Assembly (NCBI GenBank): GCA_018969455.1
Contig: JAGWYI010000002.1
Coordinates: 1-38,624, forward strand
DNA length: 38,624 nucleotides
From: Bacteroidota bacterium
Lineage (GTDB): Bacteria > Bacteroidota > Bacteroidia > Chitinophagales > Saprospiraceae
Direction: 5' to 3'
The notes under the pieces were generated by a model. The model saw only the letters and a list, made by a program, of their open reading frames with translations. It was not told the DNA's origin and searched no databases. This document shows, piece after piece, positions 23,492-32,896 of this stretch (the stretch's first letter is position 1; the number at the start of each line of letters is the position of its first letter). Position numbers and translations under genes: made by a program.

Positions 23492-26400
23492 TTATCCGGC
23501 TTCAAACACCAGTGCTTCGTGTCCCAATTGTCGGAAATCGACGGGTGTTACGGCAGAGACGCCTTGTTCGGGCATGTAAACGCCGTAGATGGTATCCACG
23601 GCAGCCATGGTAGCCTTATTGTGGGTAACCACAATGAATTGGGAATCTGCGGAGAATTTGCGGATGATGTTATTGAATTTTTCGATGTTGGCATCATCCA
23701 GGGGTGCGTCTACTTCATCAAAGATGCAGAAAGGGGCAGGTTTGAGGAGGTAGAGGGCAAAAAGAAGGGCTGTTGCGGTGAGTGTTTTTTCTCCGCCCGA
23801 GAGTTGGGCGATGGTTTGGGGGCGTTTGCCTTTGGGTTTGGCAATGATGTTGATGTCCGATTCCAGCGGGGCATCGGGATTTACCAGCAGTAAGTCGGCC
23901 GAGTCGTCTTCGGTGAAGAGGGTTCGAAACACCTGGATAAAGTTGGCGCGCACTTGCTCGAACGATTCCAGGAAGCGTGCCGTTGCCGTGGATTCGATTT
24001 CCAGCATGGTTTGCATCAGGTTTTCTTTTGCAGCCATGATGTCGGCTTTTTGGCCGGCGATGGTGTCGTATCGTTCTTTAATTTCATTGTACGCTTCGAT
24101 GGCGAGCGGGTTGATTTCGCCGTATCCATCCAGTTTTCGTTTTAGGGCATTCACCTCTTTTTCCAGCACATCGCGATCGAATTTGGGATCGGGTTCCTGG
24201 TTAATGACGTCATTGACGCCCATGCCGAATTCGGCGCGCAGGCGTTCTCCAATGGCTGTAATTTCGAATTTAACGTCTTGAAATTTTTCTTTAACCCGGT
24301 TTACGAGCACCTGTAATTCTTGTTGGCGGCGGAAATTTTCCCGATTTTGGTTTTCGAGTTCGTGAATTTCGTTTCGGGCTTTAAAATACGACTGTTCTAC
24401 TTCACTTAAAGCAGCTTCCAGGGTTTTCTTTTCGGCATACCAAGCCGAGAGTTTGGCATTGATATCGCTTAGTTCGGTTCGGATACGTTCCAGTTCTTCG
24501 GCATTTTTGGTTTTGGCCTGGTCATTTTGATGCACCTGGGAACGCAATTCGGCGAGGCGTTTTTCGCGGAAGCTCAATTCCTGCTGCAGGGTGCTTACCT
24601 TGTTTTGTTGTCGAATAAACTCGATGTTTTGTTGATTGAAGGCTGCTCCAGCCTGGCTGAGTTGTTCGGCCACATCGCGGAAGCTACCATCGGCATTGCT
24701 CATCCGTTCTTTGAGCGCATCGAGTTCGGCCATTTTTTCTTTCAAAAATGCTTCAATTTGCGCATTTGAATGCTCCAATTCAGCGATTGTCCGGCCGGAT
24801 TCGGCATTTTTAAGGTCAAAATTTTGAACGAATGCGGCAATATTTTCCAGTCTGGCTTTAACAGCAGCCATTTCCTGGGCGATGCGGCTGGATGCATCGC
24901 GTTCACGCGCGAGTGTTTGCGACTGATCTCCATTTTTAAGTGCCTGAAGATGCGTGCGGAGGGTAGCCAGTTTGATGTTGTGATCGGAGTCGTTGCGTTC
25001 CAGTTTTTGGATATCGCTTTCCAGCATTTCCAGGTTTTTCTTTCGGCCTATTTTTTTACCTTCAAAAAGGCCCACAGAACCGCCCGACATGGAGAATTTT
25101 TTACGTACCAATCCACCAGTTTTTGACAGCAGGACCACATTTTCTACCGGTGTTTTGCTTGGAATCTGATTGTCTTCCACCACCATTACGTTTTCGAGCA
25201 GGAAATCTACCAGATGGCGGTAGCGTTGGTCACATTCGACCAAATCGGCAGCCCGGATGCCGTTGAAAAGTGCCAAAGGCACATTGTATCCTTCAAAGGC
25301 ATCGAGAAGGAAGAAATTGGCGCGTCCTTTTTGGCTGGTTCCCAGGAGTTGAATGGCTTTTACCGCCTCGTCGGCATTGGGTACTACATAATAGTTGAGG
25401 TATGGCTCGAGGTAGTTTTCAATGACCACGCGAAACTCTTCGCGCACGTACATGAGGTCAGACAAAAGCGGGCAATTTTTGGCCCAATCTTTTTGTTGGC
25501 TAAGGAATTTGATGCTTTCGGGAAAGCCCTCGAGGCTTTCGACCATGCTTTTTGTTAGTTTGAATTCATTGCGTTTGGCATCGAGTCCTCGTTGAATGGC
25601 CGAAATTTTCTTTTGAAGTTCATCGGCATTTCGTTCGGTTTCGGCAATGTCGTTTTTTCGTTTTTCTTCTGCCAGTTGGATGGCCTCAATTTTTTCCAAT
25701 TGAGCGATTTCCTCTGCGTGGAGGCCATCCATTTTAGCCTGGAGGAGTTTCATTTCTTCGCGGCGTTGGGCTACATCAGCCAGGGTTCGGTCAACATCGC
25801 GGCGCAGGTTTTCGATCTGACTGGCCTGCACGGCGCGTTTTTTTTCAAATTCGACGATTTCGCGTTCGAGTCCTTGTTGGGCTTTTACGAATTCATCGAT
25901 GTTTCCCTTCATCAAGTTATGGTCGGCGCGCACTTGTTCCAGGCCGGCTTTGGAAAGTTCTACAGCTTCTTCGAGTTCGGCTTCTAATCTTTTTTCATAA
26001 TTTACATCAGTTTGGTAGCCTTCTACTTCCAGTTCCAGTTGTCGGATCTGGTCGCCGGCACGCAATACCAGGTCCTCCAGTCGACGTGCATCCTGTTCTA
26101 CGAAACTGAGTTTTTGGCTCAGCATATTTTTTTCATTTTCCGTTCCGCGAATGCGTCCGGTGAGCCGATTTACGATTTGTTGTTGGTCGCTGAGGCTGCT
26201 TTCTTTATCGGTATGCAGTTTTCGTTTGTATTCGATGGATGCTTCAAGTTCCCGGCCTTTGATTTCGGCGAGGCGGTAGTTGTCTTCCTCGCGGGCAATT
26301 TGGCCTTCCAGTTCCTTGTAGTTTTTTTTGTGTCGGGCCAGGTTATGAACAGCCAGTTCAATTGAGCGCTGCTTGTATTCGTCTTTTAGTTCATAGAATT

Positions 26401-27040
26401 TTTGGGCTCGTTGAGCCTGCTTTTCGAGTTTTTTCAGTTGATCTTCAATTTCGAACAGCAAATCTTCCACCCGATCGAGATCGGCAGCGGTGGCTTCCAG
26501 TTTTTGTTGGGTTTCGTGTTTTCGCGCTTTATACTTGCTTACGCCGGCTGCTTGTTCAAACATCCGACGACGAGCCTGTTCGCGATCGCTCAACAGGTCT
26601 TCCACCATGCCCAAGGCGATAATGGCATAAGAGTCTGCGCCTATACCCGTATCCATAAACAGGGAAGTAATGTCTTTAAGGCGGCAGCTCACGCCATTGA
26701 GTCGGTACTCACTTTCGCCCGAGCGGTATAAAATGCGCGTAATTGACACCGTATTATACTCGATGGGCAGGATATTTTTGGTATTTTCAAAGGTAAGAGA
26801 CACCGAAGCCATTTGGGCTTCCTTTCTTTTTTTGGTCCCGTTGAAAATAACGCTCGCCATTTTATCCAGGCGCAGCGAACCGGTTTTTTGTTCGCCCAAC
26901 ACCCAGCGAACTGCGTCTACCACATTGGATTTACCCGAGCCATTGGGCCCTACCACACCTGTTACATCCGCATTGAAGTGGATGACCGTTTCGTTGGCAA
27001 AACTTTTAAATCCTTTTAATTCGAGTGTCTTCAGTCGCAT
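23492..27040 (-). CDS. smc: chromosome segregation ATPase SMC
   Basis: The 1182-residue size is typical of bacterial SMC. The N-terminal head has Walker A GPNGSGKSNVVDAVRWVLGEQ (about 32-52). Long coiled coils flank a hinge at about 500-670 (FPESIKFLSQQKDWAKNCPLLSDLM through VEDNQIPSKTPVENVVLLSKTGGLV). The C-terminal head has the signature LSGGEKTLTATALLFALYLL and Walker B PAPFCIFDEVDAPLDD, with the D-loop following. SMC dimers entrap DNA with ScpA/ScpB to organise and segregate chromosomes; the scp genes are not in this window. A TATCTTCG -7-like element is 50 nt upstream. The gene sits alone between surface-protein genes and is probably transcribed alone. Identification is certain. Confidence 0.98.
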   Translation of the reverse strand: MRLKTLELKGFKSFANETVIHFNADVTGVVGPNGSGKSNVVDAVRWVLGEQKTGSLRLDKMASVIFNGTKKRKEAQMASVSLTFENTKNILPIEYNTVSITRILYRSGESEYRLNGVSCRLKDITSLFMDTGIGADSYAIIALGMVEDLLSDREQARRRMFEQAAGVSKYKARKHETQQKLEATAADLDRVEDLLFEIEDQLKKLEKQAQRAQKFYELKDEYKQRSIELAVHNLARHKKNYKELEGQIAREEDNYRLAEIKGRELEASIEYKRKLHTDKESSLSDQQQIVNRLTGRIRGTENEKNMLSQKLSFVEQDARRLEDLVLRAGDQIRQLELEVEGYQTDVNYEKRLEAELEEAVELSKAGLEQVRADHNLMKGNIDEFVKAQQGLEREIVEFEKKRAVQASQIENLRRDVDRTLADVAQRREEMKLLQAKMDGLHAEEIAQLEKIEAIQLAEEKRKNDIAETERNADELQKKISAIQRGLDAKRNEFKLTKSMVESLEGFPESIKFLSQQKDWAKNCPLLSDLMYVREEFRVVIENYLEPYLNYYVVPNADEAVKAIQLLGTSQKGRANFFLLDAFEGYNVPLALFNGIRAADLVECDQRYRHLVDFLLENVMVVEDNQIPSKTPVENVVLLSKTGGLVRKKFSMSGGSVGLFEGKKIGRKKNLEMLESDIQKLERNDSDHNIKLATLRTHLQALKNGDQSQTLARERDASSRIAQEMAAVKARLENIAAFVQNFDLKNAESGRTIAELEHSNAQIEAFLKEKMAELDALKERMSNADGSFRDVAEQLSQAGAAFNQQNIEFIRQQNKVSTLQQELSFREKRLAELRSQVHQNDQAKTKNAEELERIRTELSDINAKLSAWYAEKKTLEAALSEVEQSYFKARNEIHELENQNRENFRRQQELQVLVNRVKEKFQDVKFEITAIGERLRAEFGMGVNDVINQEPDPKFDRDVLEKEVNALKRKLDGYGEINPLAIEAYNEIKERYDTIAGQKADIMAAKENLMQTMLEIESTATARFLESFEQVRANFIQVFRTLFTEDDSADLLLVNPDAPLESDINIIAKPKGKRPQTIAQLSGGEKTLTATALLFALYLLKPAPFCIFDEVDAPLDDANIEKFNNIIRKFSADSQFIVVTHNKATMAAVDTIYGVYMPEQGVSAVTPVDFRQLGHEALVFEAG

Positions 27041-27089
27041 TTTTCAACAACTTGATCGGTTGCAGGGGTATTTTTTTGAAAAAGAGGCG

Positions 27090-27097
27090 CGAAGATA
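27090..27097 (-). promoter_or_regulatory. candidate -7 element for smc
   Basis: On the - strand TATCTTCG (then C) is one base from TAnnTTTG and lies 49 nt upstream of the smc ATG at 27040, giving a leader of about 45 nt. It shares its TAnCTTCGC form with the element at 17660-17667. Confidence 0.35.
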
Positions 27098-27117
27098 GGT
27101 TTTTTAATAAAAAAAAA

Positions 27118-27144
27118 GCGCATAAGTTATCAACACTTATGCGC
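27118..27144 (-). terminator. terminator of the SprB-repeat gene
   Basis: A perfect 9-bp stem (27118-27126 GCGCATAAG with 27136-27144) has a 9-nt loop. On the - strand it is followed by nine Ts, and it starts 8 nt after the stop of the gene ending at 27153. This is a standard rho-independent terminator. Confidence 0.85.
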
Positions 27145-27152
27145 CCTGTTTT

Positions 27153-30100
27153 TTATCGGATCAAGGTCGAATTTCCGTGTAAAATTTCTGTTTGTCCATC
27201 CAGATAGATTGCTTCTACCACCCATACGTACACACCCGGATCGCAGGCTTTGCCCCGGAAAGCGCCGTCCCAGCCAAAGGCACCGTCATTGGTTGTAAAA
27301 TTATCTGCCTGGTACACCAATTCACCCCAACGATCGTATAGACGGAAATTTTTAATTTTCGCATTGTTTTGTCCGTGTACCACAAGTCGGTCATTTTCGC
27401 CATCGCTGTTGGGGGTGAAAGCCGTGGGGACGTAAATACGCCGTGGGCGCTCTACTGAAATTCGAATACGATCCGTTCCTTCACATCCATTCGCATCAAC
27501 AACTTGTATTTTAAACCAATGTTGTTGCATCAAATTTTGCACCTGTGGATCGGGGCAGGTAAAGCAGGAAAGCCAGGTCGTGTCGCTGAAATTCCAGGCA
27601 AATTGATAAGGCTCAATACCATGTAATACCAGGGCATTCAATTGCGTATCTTGGCCGATTTCGATGCTGAAATCGGGACCAAGTTCAACTTCTACCTGAT
27701 CGGGCTGCTGTACCCGGATGGTATCAAGCGTGGCAATACATCCATTTTTGTCTATGATTTGCGGCTGATACAATCCGGCTGCGATGCCAATTTGCACGGC
27801 GGCTCCAATAAACTTCTGATTTCCTGTTGAATACCGGTAAGGTGGTGTGCCGCCGGCGCCGGAAAAGCTCATTTTTCCGTCTCTTCCACCAAAACAAGAT
27901 GGGTCTTCTTTTTGCACCTGTCCATATACGGAAGTATCGGGTTGAGGAATCATTAAATTGCCTGCATACACGCAGCCATTCTTGTCGGTAACATTCAACC
28001 AAACGGGTCCGGCAGCTTGCAATTGAATGCTGTCGTTGCTTGAGCCTGTTGACCAGCTAAAAGTATACGGCGGAACGCCCCCTTTGGCTTTGGCACGCGC
28101 GCCACCATCGGAACCGCCAAAACATTTGACAGGAATTGCCGATAAGTCGGCACGAAGGGCATCAGGCTCCGAAATACTTACCGTGGCAGTTTTTGGACAG
28201 CCTTTTGCATCGGTCACGGTAACAAAATATATGCCCGCTTTCATCCGTAATCCGATGGAATCGTTGGGGGCAGGCACGCCAGCACTCCAAAAGTATTGGT
28301 AAGGTGCGGTTCCACCACGACCTACCGCGCGGGCGCTTCCGCTTGCATTCCCCTGACAATCAACATTTTGAACATCTAAAATTGACACCTCAACAGGTTC
28401 CGGATTTCCCAGTGTGACCGATGCGGAACTTGTACAGCCTTGAGCGTCGGTGAGGGTCACGGTGTATTGCCCGAGCGCACTCAATCCGGTCGCCACAGGC
28501 TTATTTTGGGGTGGTTGGGTGCTCCAGGCATAAGTAAACAATGCGGGATCGGCGGTATTTGCTCCATAGAAAATGGCACTCAGACGGGCTTTGCCATCAT
28601 TGCCATTGTAGCAATTTGGATTTTCGTAGGCGCCCACGGCAAACAATTGATCTTGTTGCGTTACAATGGTTTGGGCGCTTTGGGAACACAAATTGGCATC
28701 GGTAACCGTGAGGGTATACACGCCGGTTGGCAGCCCAACTGCCTGTTGGGTGGTTTGCGCAGTGCCGTTGATGTCCCATAGATAAGTGAATGGAGGCGTT
28801 CCGCCAAAAACGGCGCCCCGGGCTTTACCGTCGGCGGCATTAAAACAAATGGTGTCGGCAAACTCGGGCAATTGGAGCACCAGCTCGGCTGCTGGTTCGG
28901 TTACGGGTTCAATAATGGTTCGGGTGCACGCTTTTGCGTCGGTGATGGTTGCGCGGTAAACACCTGCAAACAGACCAGAAATTTGGGTATTTTGATCAGA
29001 AAACCCATTCGGGCCGGTCCATTGAATGGAATATCCGGGAGTTCCCCCGTAAAGATCGATCAAAATAGAGCCGCTTGCCTGGCCCTTACACCGTACATTT
29101 TGGGTTGCCACGTTGATGGTAATTGCCGGAGGCTGGCCAATGGTAGCGGTTGCCGATTGAGTACAATTGTTGGCATCGGTAAGGGTAAGCGTGTAAACAC
29201 CGGCAGTTTGATTGTTTAAATTTTGTGTCGTGGCCCCATTGCTCCATTTATAGGAATATGGCGAGAGTCCGCCGCTTGCGGTCACCGAAATTTTTCCGTT
29301 GGCATCGGCAAAACAGCTGGCATCACTTACAAGTGTTTGTATTTGAATGGCTTGCGGTTGGGCTAAGCTTGCGCTTTGAGCGAGCGTACAGCCTTTGGCA
29401 TCAGTGATGGTTACGGTGTAGGATCCGGCAGACAAATTGGCGGCGGTTGCGCCGGTTTGTTGACCGGCATCACTCCATTTATAGGTGTAAGGACTGGTTC
29501 CACCAGCCGCTTGTACCGTTAAACTTCCTGAATTGCCCTGATTACAATCTACATTTACAGGTGTAATGGTTGCAGAAATGGCGTTGGGCGCAGGAACAAG
29601 TACAGATTGAACTGCAGTGCAGCCATTGGCATCCTTAACTGTTACGGTGTAATTTTGTGCAGCCAAATTGATTGCAGTTGCCGTAAGTTGAGGGGGCGTT
29701 GTATTCCAGGAATAGGTAAAAGCGCCAGTACCGCCGCTCGCCAAAGCAGCAGCGCTCCCATTTTGATCACCCAGGCAGGCAACACCAATAGCATTGACGG
29801 TAACAGAAATAGCGGGCGCCTGGCCGACACTCACAAATGCAGTGGTTGCACAGCCGTTGGCATCGGAGAGGGTGATGGTATAATTGCCAGCGGGCAAATT
29901 GTTGTTGATTGGGCCGTTGACATTGTTACTCCAGGCAAAGCCATAGGGCGGAACACCGCCGGATCCGGAAGCGGAAGCGCTTCCGCCAGGTAAACCAAAG
30001 CAAGGCGCCAGCGAAGACAAAGCGCTTACAGAAAGACTTGTTGGCTGGGTAAGGGTTGCCGAGGCCGTTGTTGTACAATTGTTTACATCGGTAATGGTCA

Positions 30101-32615
30101 CCGTATAAGTTCCTGCTGTCAAATTGGAGGCAGAAATGCCGGTTTGAGTCGGGCTGGTACTCCAAGTGTAAGTGTATGCAGCAGTTCCTCCGTTTGGAAC
30201 GGCCGTTAATTTTCCGTTGTCACCACCGAAGCAACTTACCGCCTGGACTGGTGTGGCTGTACCGGTCAATTGTTGTATTTCACCCACATTTACCGGTATT
30301 ACATTGGAACATCCCGTTCCATCGGTAATGGTTACGGTGTAAGTGCCCTGAGAGAGGTTTTGAAACAAACCCGTACTGTTGGTTTGAGTTCCCAATAAAA
30401 ATGCATAAGGCGGGTTGACCCCATCGGGTGTAAGTTGAATGCGGCCGTTGCTTCCTCCAAAACAGGAAACATCGGTCACGCTGGTGCTGGAAGCGGGTTT
30501 CTGGCAGCACACACCTGTACCGATTTGTGCGGTACAGGTATAGGCCGGATTAAAGCCGCGTACCTGCAGGGTAACTGGCGCACTATTAGACAATCCGGAA
30601 ATGGTATGCATGAGATTACCGGAAGCAGGAATCCAGCCTGCGCCATTCACATTAACCTCATATCCTGTGGCATTTGCGACGCTATTCCAGGAGAAAGTGG
30701 CATTTCCAGATCCAAAACTGGCACAATCAACGGTTGGAGCCGCAATTTCGGGTAAAATATCTATGCGCACGCTGTCGCTCACCACACAACCATATGAATC
30801 GGTTGCATACAACTTGTAGTTGGTAGAAGTACTTGGATGCAAGGTCGTTACCGGACATGTTGGACAATTTACACCAACAATGGGCGTCCATTGATAATCT
30901 ACCTTGTAATTGGGCTCAAATGTGATGGTCCAGTCGAGCAAGTTTCCTACATTACCCAAACCATCGTCGCGCAATTGTAGCTGCCAAACTCCATTCGCCG
31001 GGTAATTGCCATCCCAAAGATCGCTCCATTCCCCTTCTGGCAAAAAGTCTCCCGTGAAAGGTGCTGCACTGGATGGGGCAACAGGGCCCGGGAAATTGAT
31101 CTTTTTGGTTGCACTAGGCTTGAAACAGGTATTTGTATAGTTGTCGCCGCTGCCGCCGTTGTCGGTCGATAGCTCCAGATACTGCCCGCCAGGGGAAATC
31201 AGGTACATGTCTATGTCATCATCCCAACTATGGGCAATGTTCAGGCAAACCGAGCGGATGGAATTGGCGGTAAGAATTGCCGGTGTAACACCCGAAACGG
31301 TAATGGGCGAAAATACTGGTCCGAACAAGAACGGGATTTGATAATCCTGAAAATTGCTAAAAGAGGGCGGCGGCGGGTAAACGATTGGCAAGGTACCGTT
31401 GACATTCAAGGCCGGTGCATTTTGACAAAGCGCTGTATCCGGGCGCAAAGACGGTGGAAGCAATGCATTGTCTTTTATAAAAACGACAATTGTATCGCGC
31501 GTACATATATCGCGCTGAAAATCAAAGGCGAATGACTCCAAAGGCTCCGAAATGTTGTCCTCAATCGCATTGATGGGAATGGATAATTCGGTTTGGCCGG
31601 CGGGAATAATCAAATTATTGGGGATATTGGGGAAATCAACTCCATTAATTGCGGTCCCAAAAAACGAACAATCGATCTTAAAATCGGTGGTTTGGGGGTT
31701 GGGTATTCGGAAAGTCACCGACGCAGCGGCACAGCCTTCCACAATTTTACCATCGGGGCTTGCTGTTACCAATTCGGCCCGTAAGGTTCCGGTACCGAAA
31801 CTCTTGGCCTCAAGAAAAACGCCTGAATCCCATGCGGAATCACCCACATCGGCAATTGCCAGGGTAATGGTGTATTGTTGGCAAGGAACCACCACGGCTT
31901 CTGCTGTAAATACTTTGGTAAAACCGTCATAAACAGGTTGCTTGTTGCTAGCCAAATTATCGTTGTAAAAAATGGCATTTAAAGGGTCACAACCTGGTAC
32001 TGAAGGGTTGGAAGGATGTAAATTATTGATGGCTACCGGAAGATTGGTTCCCGGAATTAGGGCGATGTTTTTGGGAGTAGCATAACCGGGCCCCTGTATA
32101 AAGAACCCGAAAATGTCGTTGTACTGGGTACATGCAAATTCCGGGTATTCTTCCGAAGCGAAAACATAGCGAAAACGAAGGGTATCCGAAACTGGTATAA
32201 AGGTAATTTTATACACTGCCACATCGTTCAAAGTTCCCGTAGTCACGGCCTTCAAGTTGGGATCGGTTGCAGTGCTGCCGTTGCCGTTGGATGCAAAAAT
32301 CATCCCGTCCTCTTCAGAACCGTAGTTGTTACCCTGGGTTTGAGCACGCCCTGAAGTCATGATAATGCCGCGATCAAGTCCGAGTACCTGTTTCCCTCCG
32401 GTAAAATAACCCACTGCCTCAGGTTTCCCGTTGAAAGTGATGTTGGTTACCTCTACCCCATTGCCCAATAAGATGTTGGAAATCAAATTTTGGGGCGTAA
32501 TAGGCGACACAGTGGCATCAGTGACTTGCATCTGAGCCAGTGCCAATTGGGTGAAAAACAAGAAAAAGATGCAGGGTAAAATTTGTTTTGGGGAATGGCA
32601 ATGTGTGTAGTTCAT
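27153..32615 (-). CDS. giant T9SS surface protein with choice-of-anchor L, P-domain and 12 SprB repeats
   Basis: The protein is 1820 residues. A signal peptide precedes a choice-of-anchor-L-type domain (about 30-265: LISNILLGNGVEVTNITFNG, GLDRGIIMTSG, FRYVFASEEYPEF). A Calx-beta-like stretch follows (about 275-385, VNGVDFP-like NIPNNLIIPAGQTELSIPI), then a P-proprotein-convertase-like domain (about 420-575: SVCLNIAHSWDDDIDMYLISPGG, GVWQLQLRDDGLGNVGNLLDWTI). About twelve SprB repeats occupy about 710-1630, each with a C-F/L/N-G motif, a GG..PY.Y.W core and a YTVTITDANGC end. The C-terminus (about 1725-1820: YVPTAFTPNSDGENDRL, RWGELVYQ, FGWDGAFRGK) is a type B T9SS sorting signal. Such proteins are exported to the surface and can be adhesins, sometimes moving with the gliding machinery. 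No gliding genes are visible here. Confidence 0.9.
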   Translation of the reverse strand: MNYTHCHSPKQILPCIFFLFFTQLALAQMQVTDATVSPITPQNLISNILLGNGVEVTNITFNGKPEAVGYFTGGKQVLGLDRGIIMTSGRAQTQGNNYGSEEDGMIFASNGNGSTATDPNLKAVTTGTLNDVAVYKITFIPVSDTLRFRYVFASEEYPEFACTQYNDIFGFFIQGPGYATPKNIALIPGTNLPVAINNLHPSNPSVPGCDPLNAIFYNDNLASNKQPVYDGFTKVFTAEAVVVPCQQYTITLAIADVGDSAWDSGVFLEAKSFGTGTLRAELVTASPDGKIVEGCAAASVTFRIPNPQTTDFKIDCSFFGTAINGVDFPNIPNNLIIPAGQTELSIPINAIEDNISEPLESFAFDFQRDICTRDTIVVFIKDNALLPPSLRPDTALCQNAPALNVNGTLPIVYPPPPSFSNFQDYQIPFLFGPVFSPITVSGVTPAILTANSIRSVCLNIAHSWDDDIDMYLISPGGQYLELSTDNGGSGDNYTNTCFKPSATKKINFPGPVAPSSAAPFTGDFLPEGEWSDLWDGNYPANGVWQLQLRDDGLGNVGNLLDWTITFEPNYKVDYQWTPIVGVNCPTCPVTTLHPSTSTNYKLYATDSYGCVVSDSVRIDILPEIAAPTVDCASFGSGNATFSWNSVANATGYEVNVNGAGWIPASGNLMHTISGLSNSAPVTLQVRGFNPAYTCTAQIGTGVCCQKPASSTSVTDVSCFGGSNGRIQLTPDGVNPPYAFLLGTQTNSTGLFQNLSQGTYTVTITDGTGCSNVIPVNVGEIQQLTGTATPVQAVSCFGGDNGKLTAVPNGGTAAYTYTWSTSPTQTGISASNLTAGTYTVTITDVNNCTTTASATLTQPTSLSVSALSSLAPCFGLPGGSASASGSGGVPPYGFAWSNNVNGPINNNLPAGNYTITLSDANGCATTAFVSVGQAPAISVTVNAIGVACLGDQNGSAAALASGGTGAFTYSWNTTPPQLTATAINLAAQNYTVTVKDANGCTAVQSVLVPAPNAISATITPVNVDCNQGNSGSLTVQAAGGTSPYTYKWSDAGQQTGATAANLSAGSYTVTITDAKGCTLAQSASLAQPQAIQIQTLVSDASCFADANGKISVTASGGLSPYSYKWSNGATTQNLNNQTAGVYTLTLTDANNCTQSATATIGQPPAITINVATQNVRCKGQASGSILIDLYGGTPGYSIQWTGPNGFSDQNTQISGLFAGVYRATITDAKACTRTIIEPVTEPAAELVLQLPEFADTICFNAADGKARGAVFGGTPPFTYLWDINGTAQTTQQAVGLPTGVYTLTVTDANLCSQSAQTIVTQQDQLFAVGAYENPNCYNGNDGKARLSAIFYGANTADPALFTYAWSTQPPQNKPVATGLSALGQYTVTLTDAQGCTSSASVTLGNPEPVEVSILDVQNVDCQGNASGSARAVGRGGTAPYQYFWSAGVPAPNDSIGLRMKAGIYFVTVTDAKGCPKTATVSISEPDALRADLSAIPVKCFGGSDGGARAKAKGGVPPYTFSWSTGSSNDSIQLQAAGPVWLNVTDKNGCVYAGNLMIPQPDTSVYGQVQKEDPSCFGGRDGKMSFSGAGGTPPYRYSTGNQKFIGAAVQIGIAAGLYQPQIIDKNGCIATLDTIRVQQPDQVEVELGPDFSIEIGQDTQLNALVLHGIEPYQFAWNFSDTTWLSCFTCPDPQVQNLMQQHWFKIQVVDANGCEGTDRIRISVERPRRIYVPTAFTPNSDGENDRLVVHGQNNAKIKNFRLYDRWGELVYQADNFTTNDGAFGWDGAFRGKACDPGVYVWVVEAIYLDGQTEILHGNSTLIR

Positions 32616-32749
32616 CCGGTATGAAAATTAAAAAAAGTGCTCAAGACCTTCTCTGAGATACAGGATTCCAACCGGGAGGATGGGAGCAGGATTACGGATT
32701 AAAGTTGTTTGTCAATTGAAAGCCTAAATGTAGGAGTTTCTTCCAATTC

Positions 32750-32757
32750 CAAATGTA
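32750..32757 (-). promoter_or_regulatory. candidate promoter of the SprB-repeat gene
   Basis: On the - strand TACATTTG matches TAnnTTTG, with a TTG 17 nt upstream (32775-32777) as a possible -33 element. The leader to the ATG at 32615 would be about 130 nt. The rest of this 281-nt gap (32616-32896) holds only a second TAnnTTTG match, TAATTTTG at 32806-32813 on the + strand, in place for sppA. Confidence 0.4.
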
Positions 32758-32896
32758 TTATTCCCCAGGAAAAACAATTCCATCTGTCAAATCCGGTCTT
32801 TTATCTAATTTTGAAATCCAACGCACCAACTTCTTGTTTGTTTTGCAGGAATTACCCCGAACCGAACCTGTCCATTTAAAATAATTTAAATTTAAT

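Noticed and set aside
27700..30480. Tandem repeats that could be taken for a CRISPR or a DNA satellite.
   Set aside because: They are ~65-80-residue protein repeats of SprB type with diverged DNA, in one open frame.
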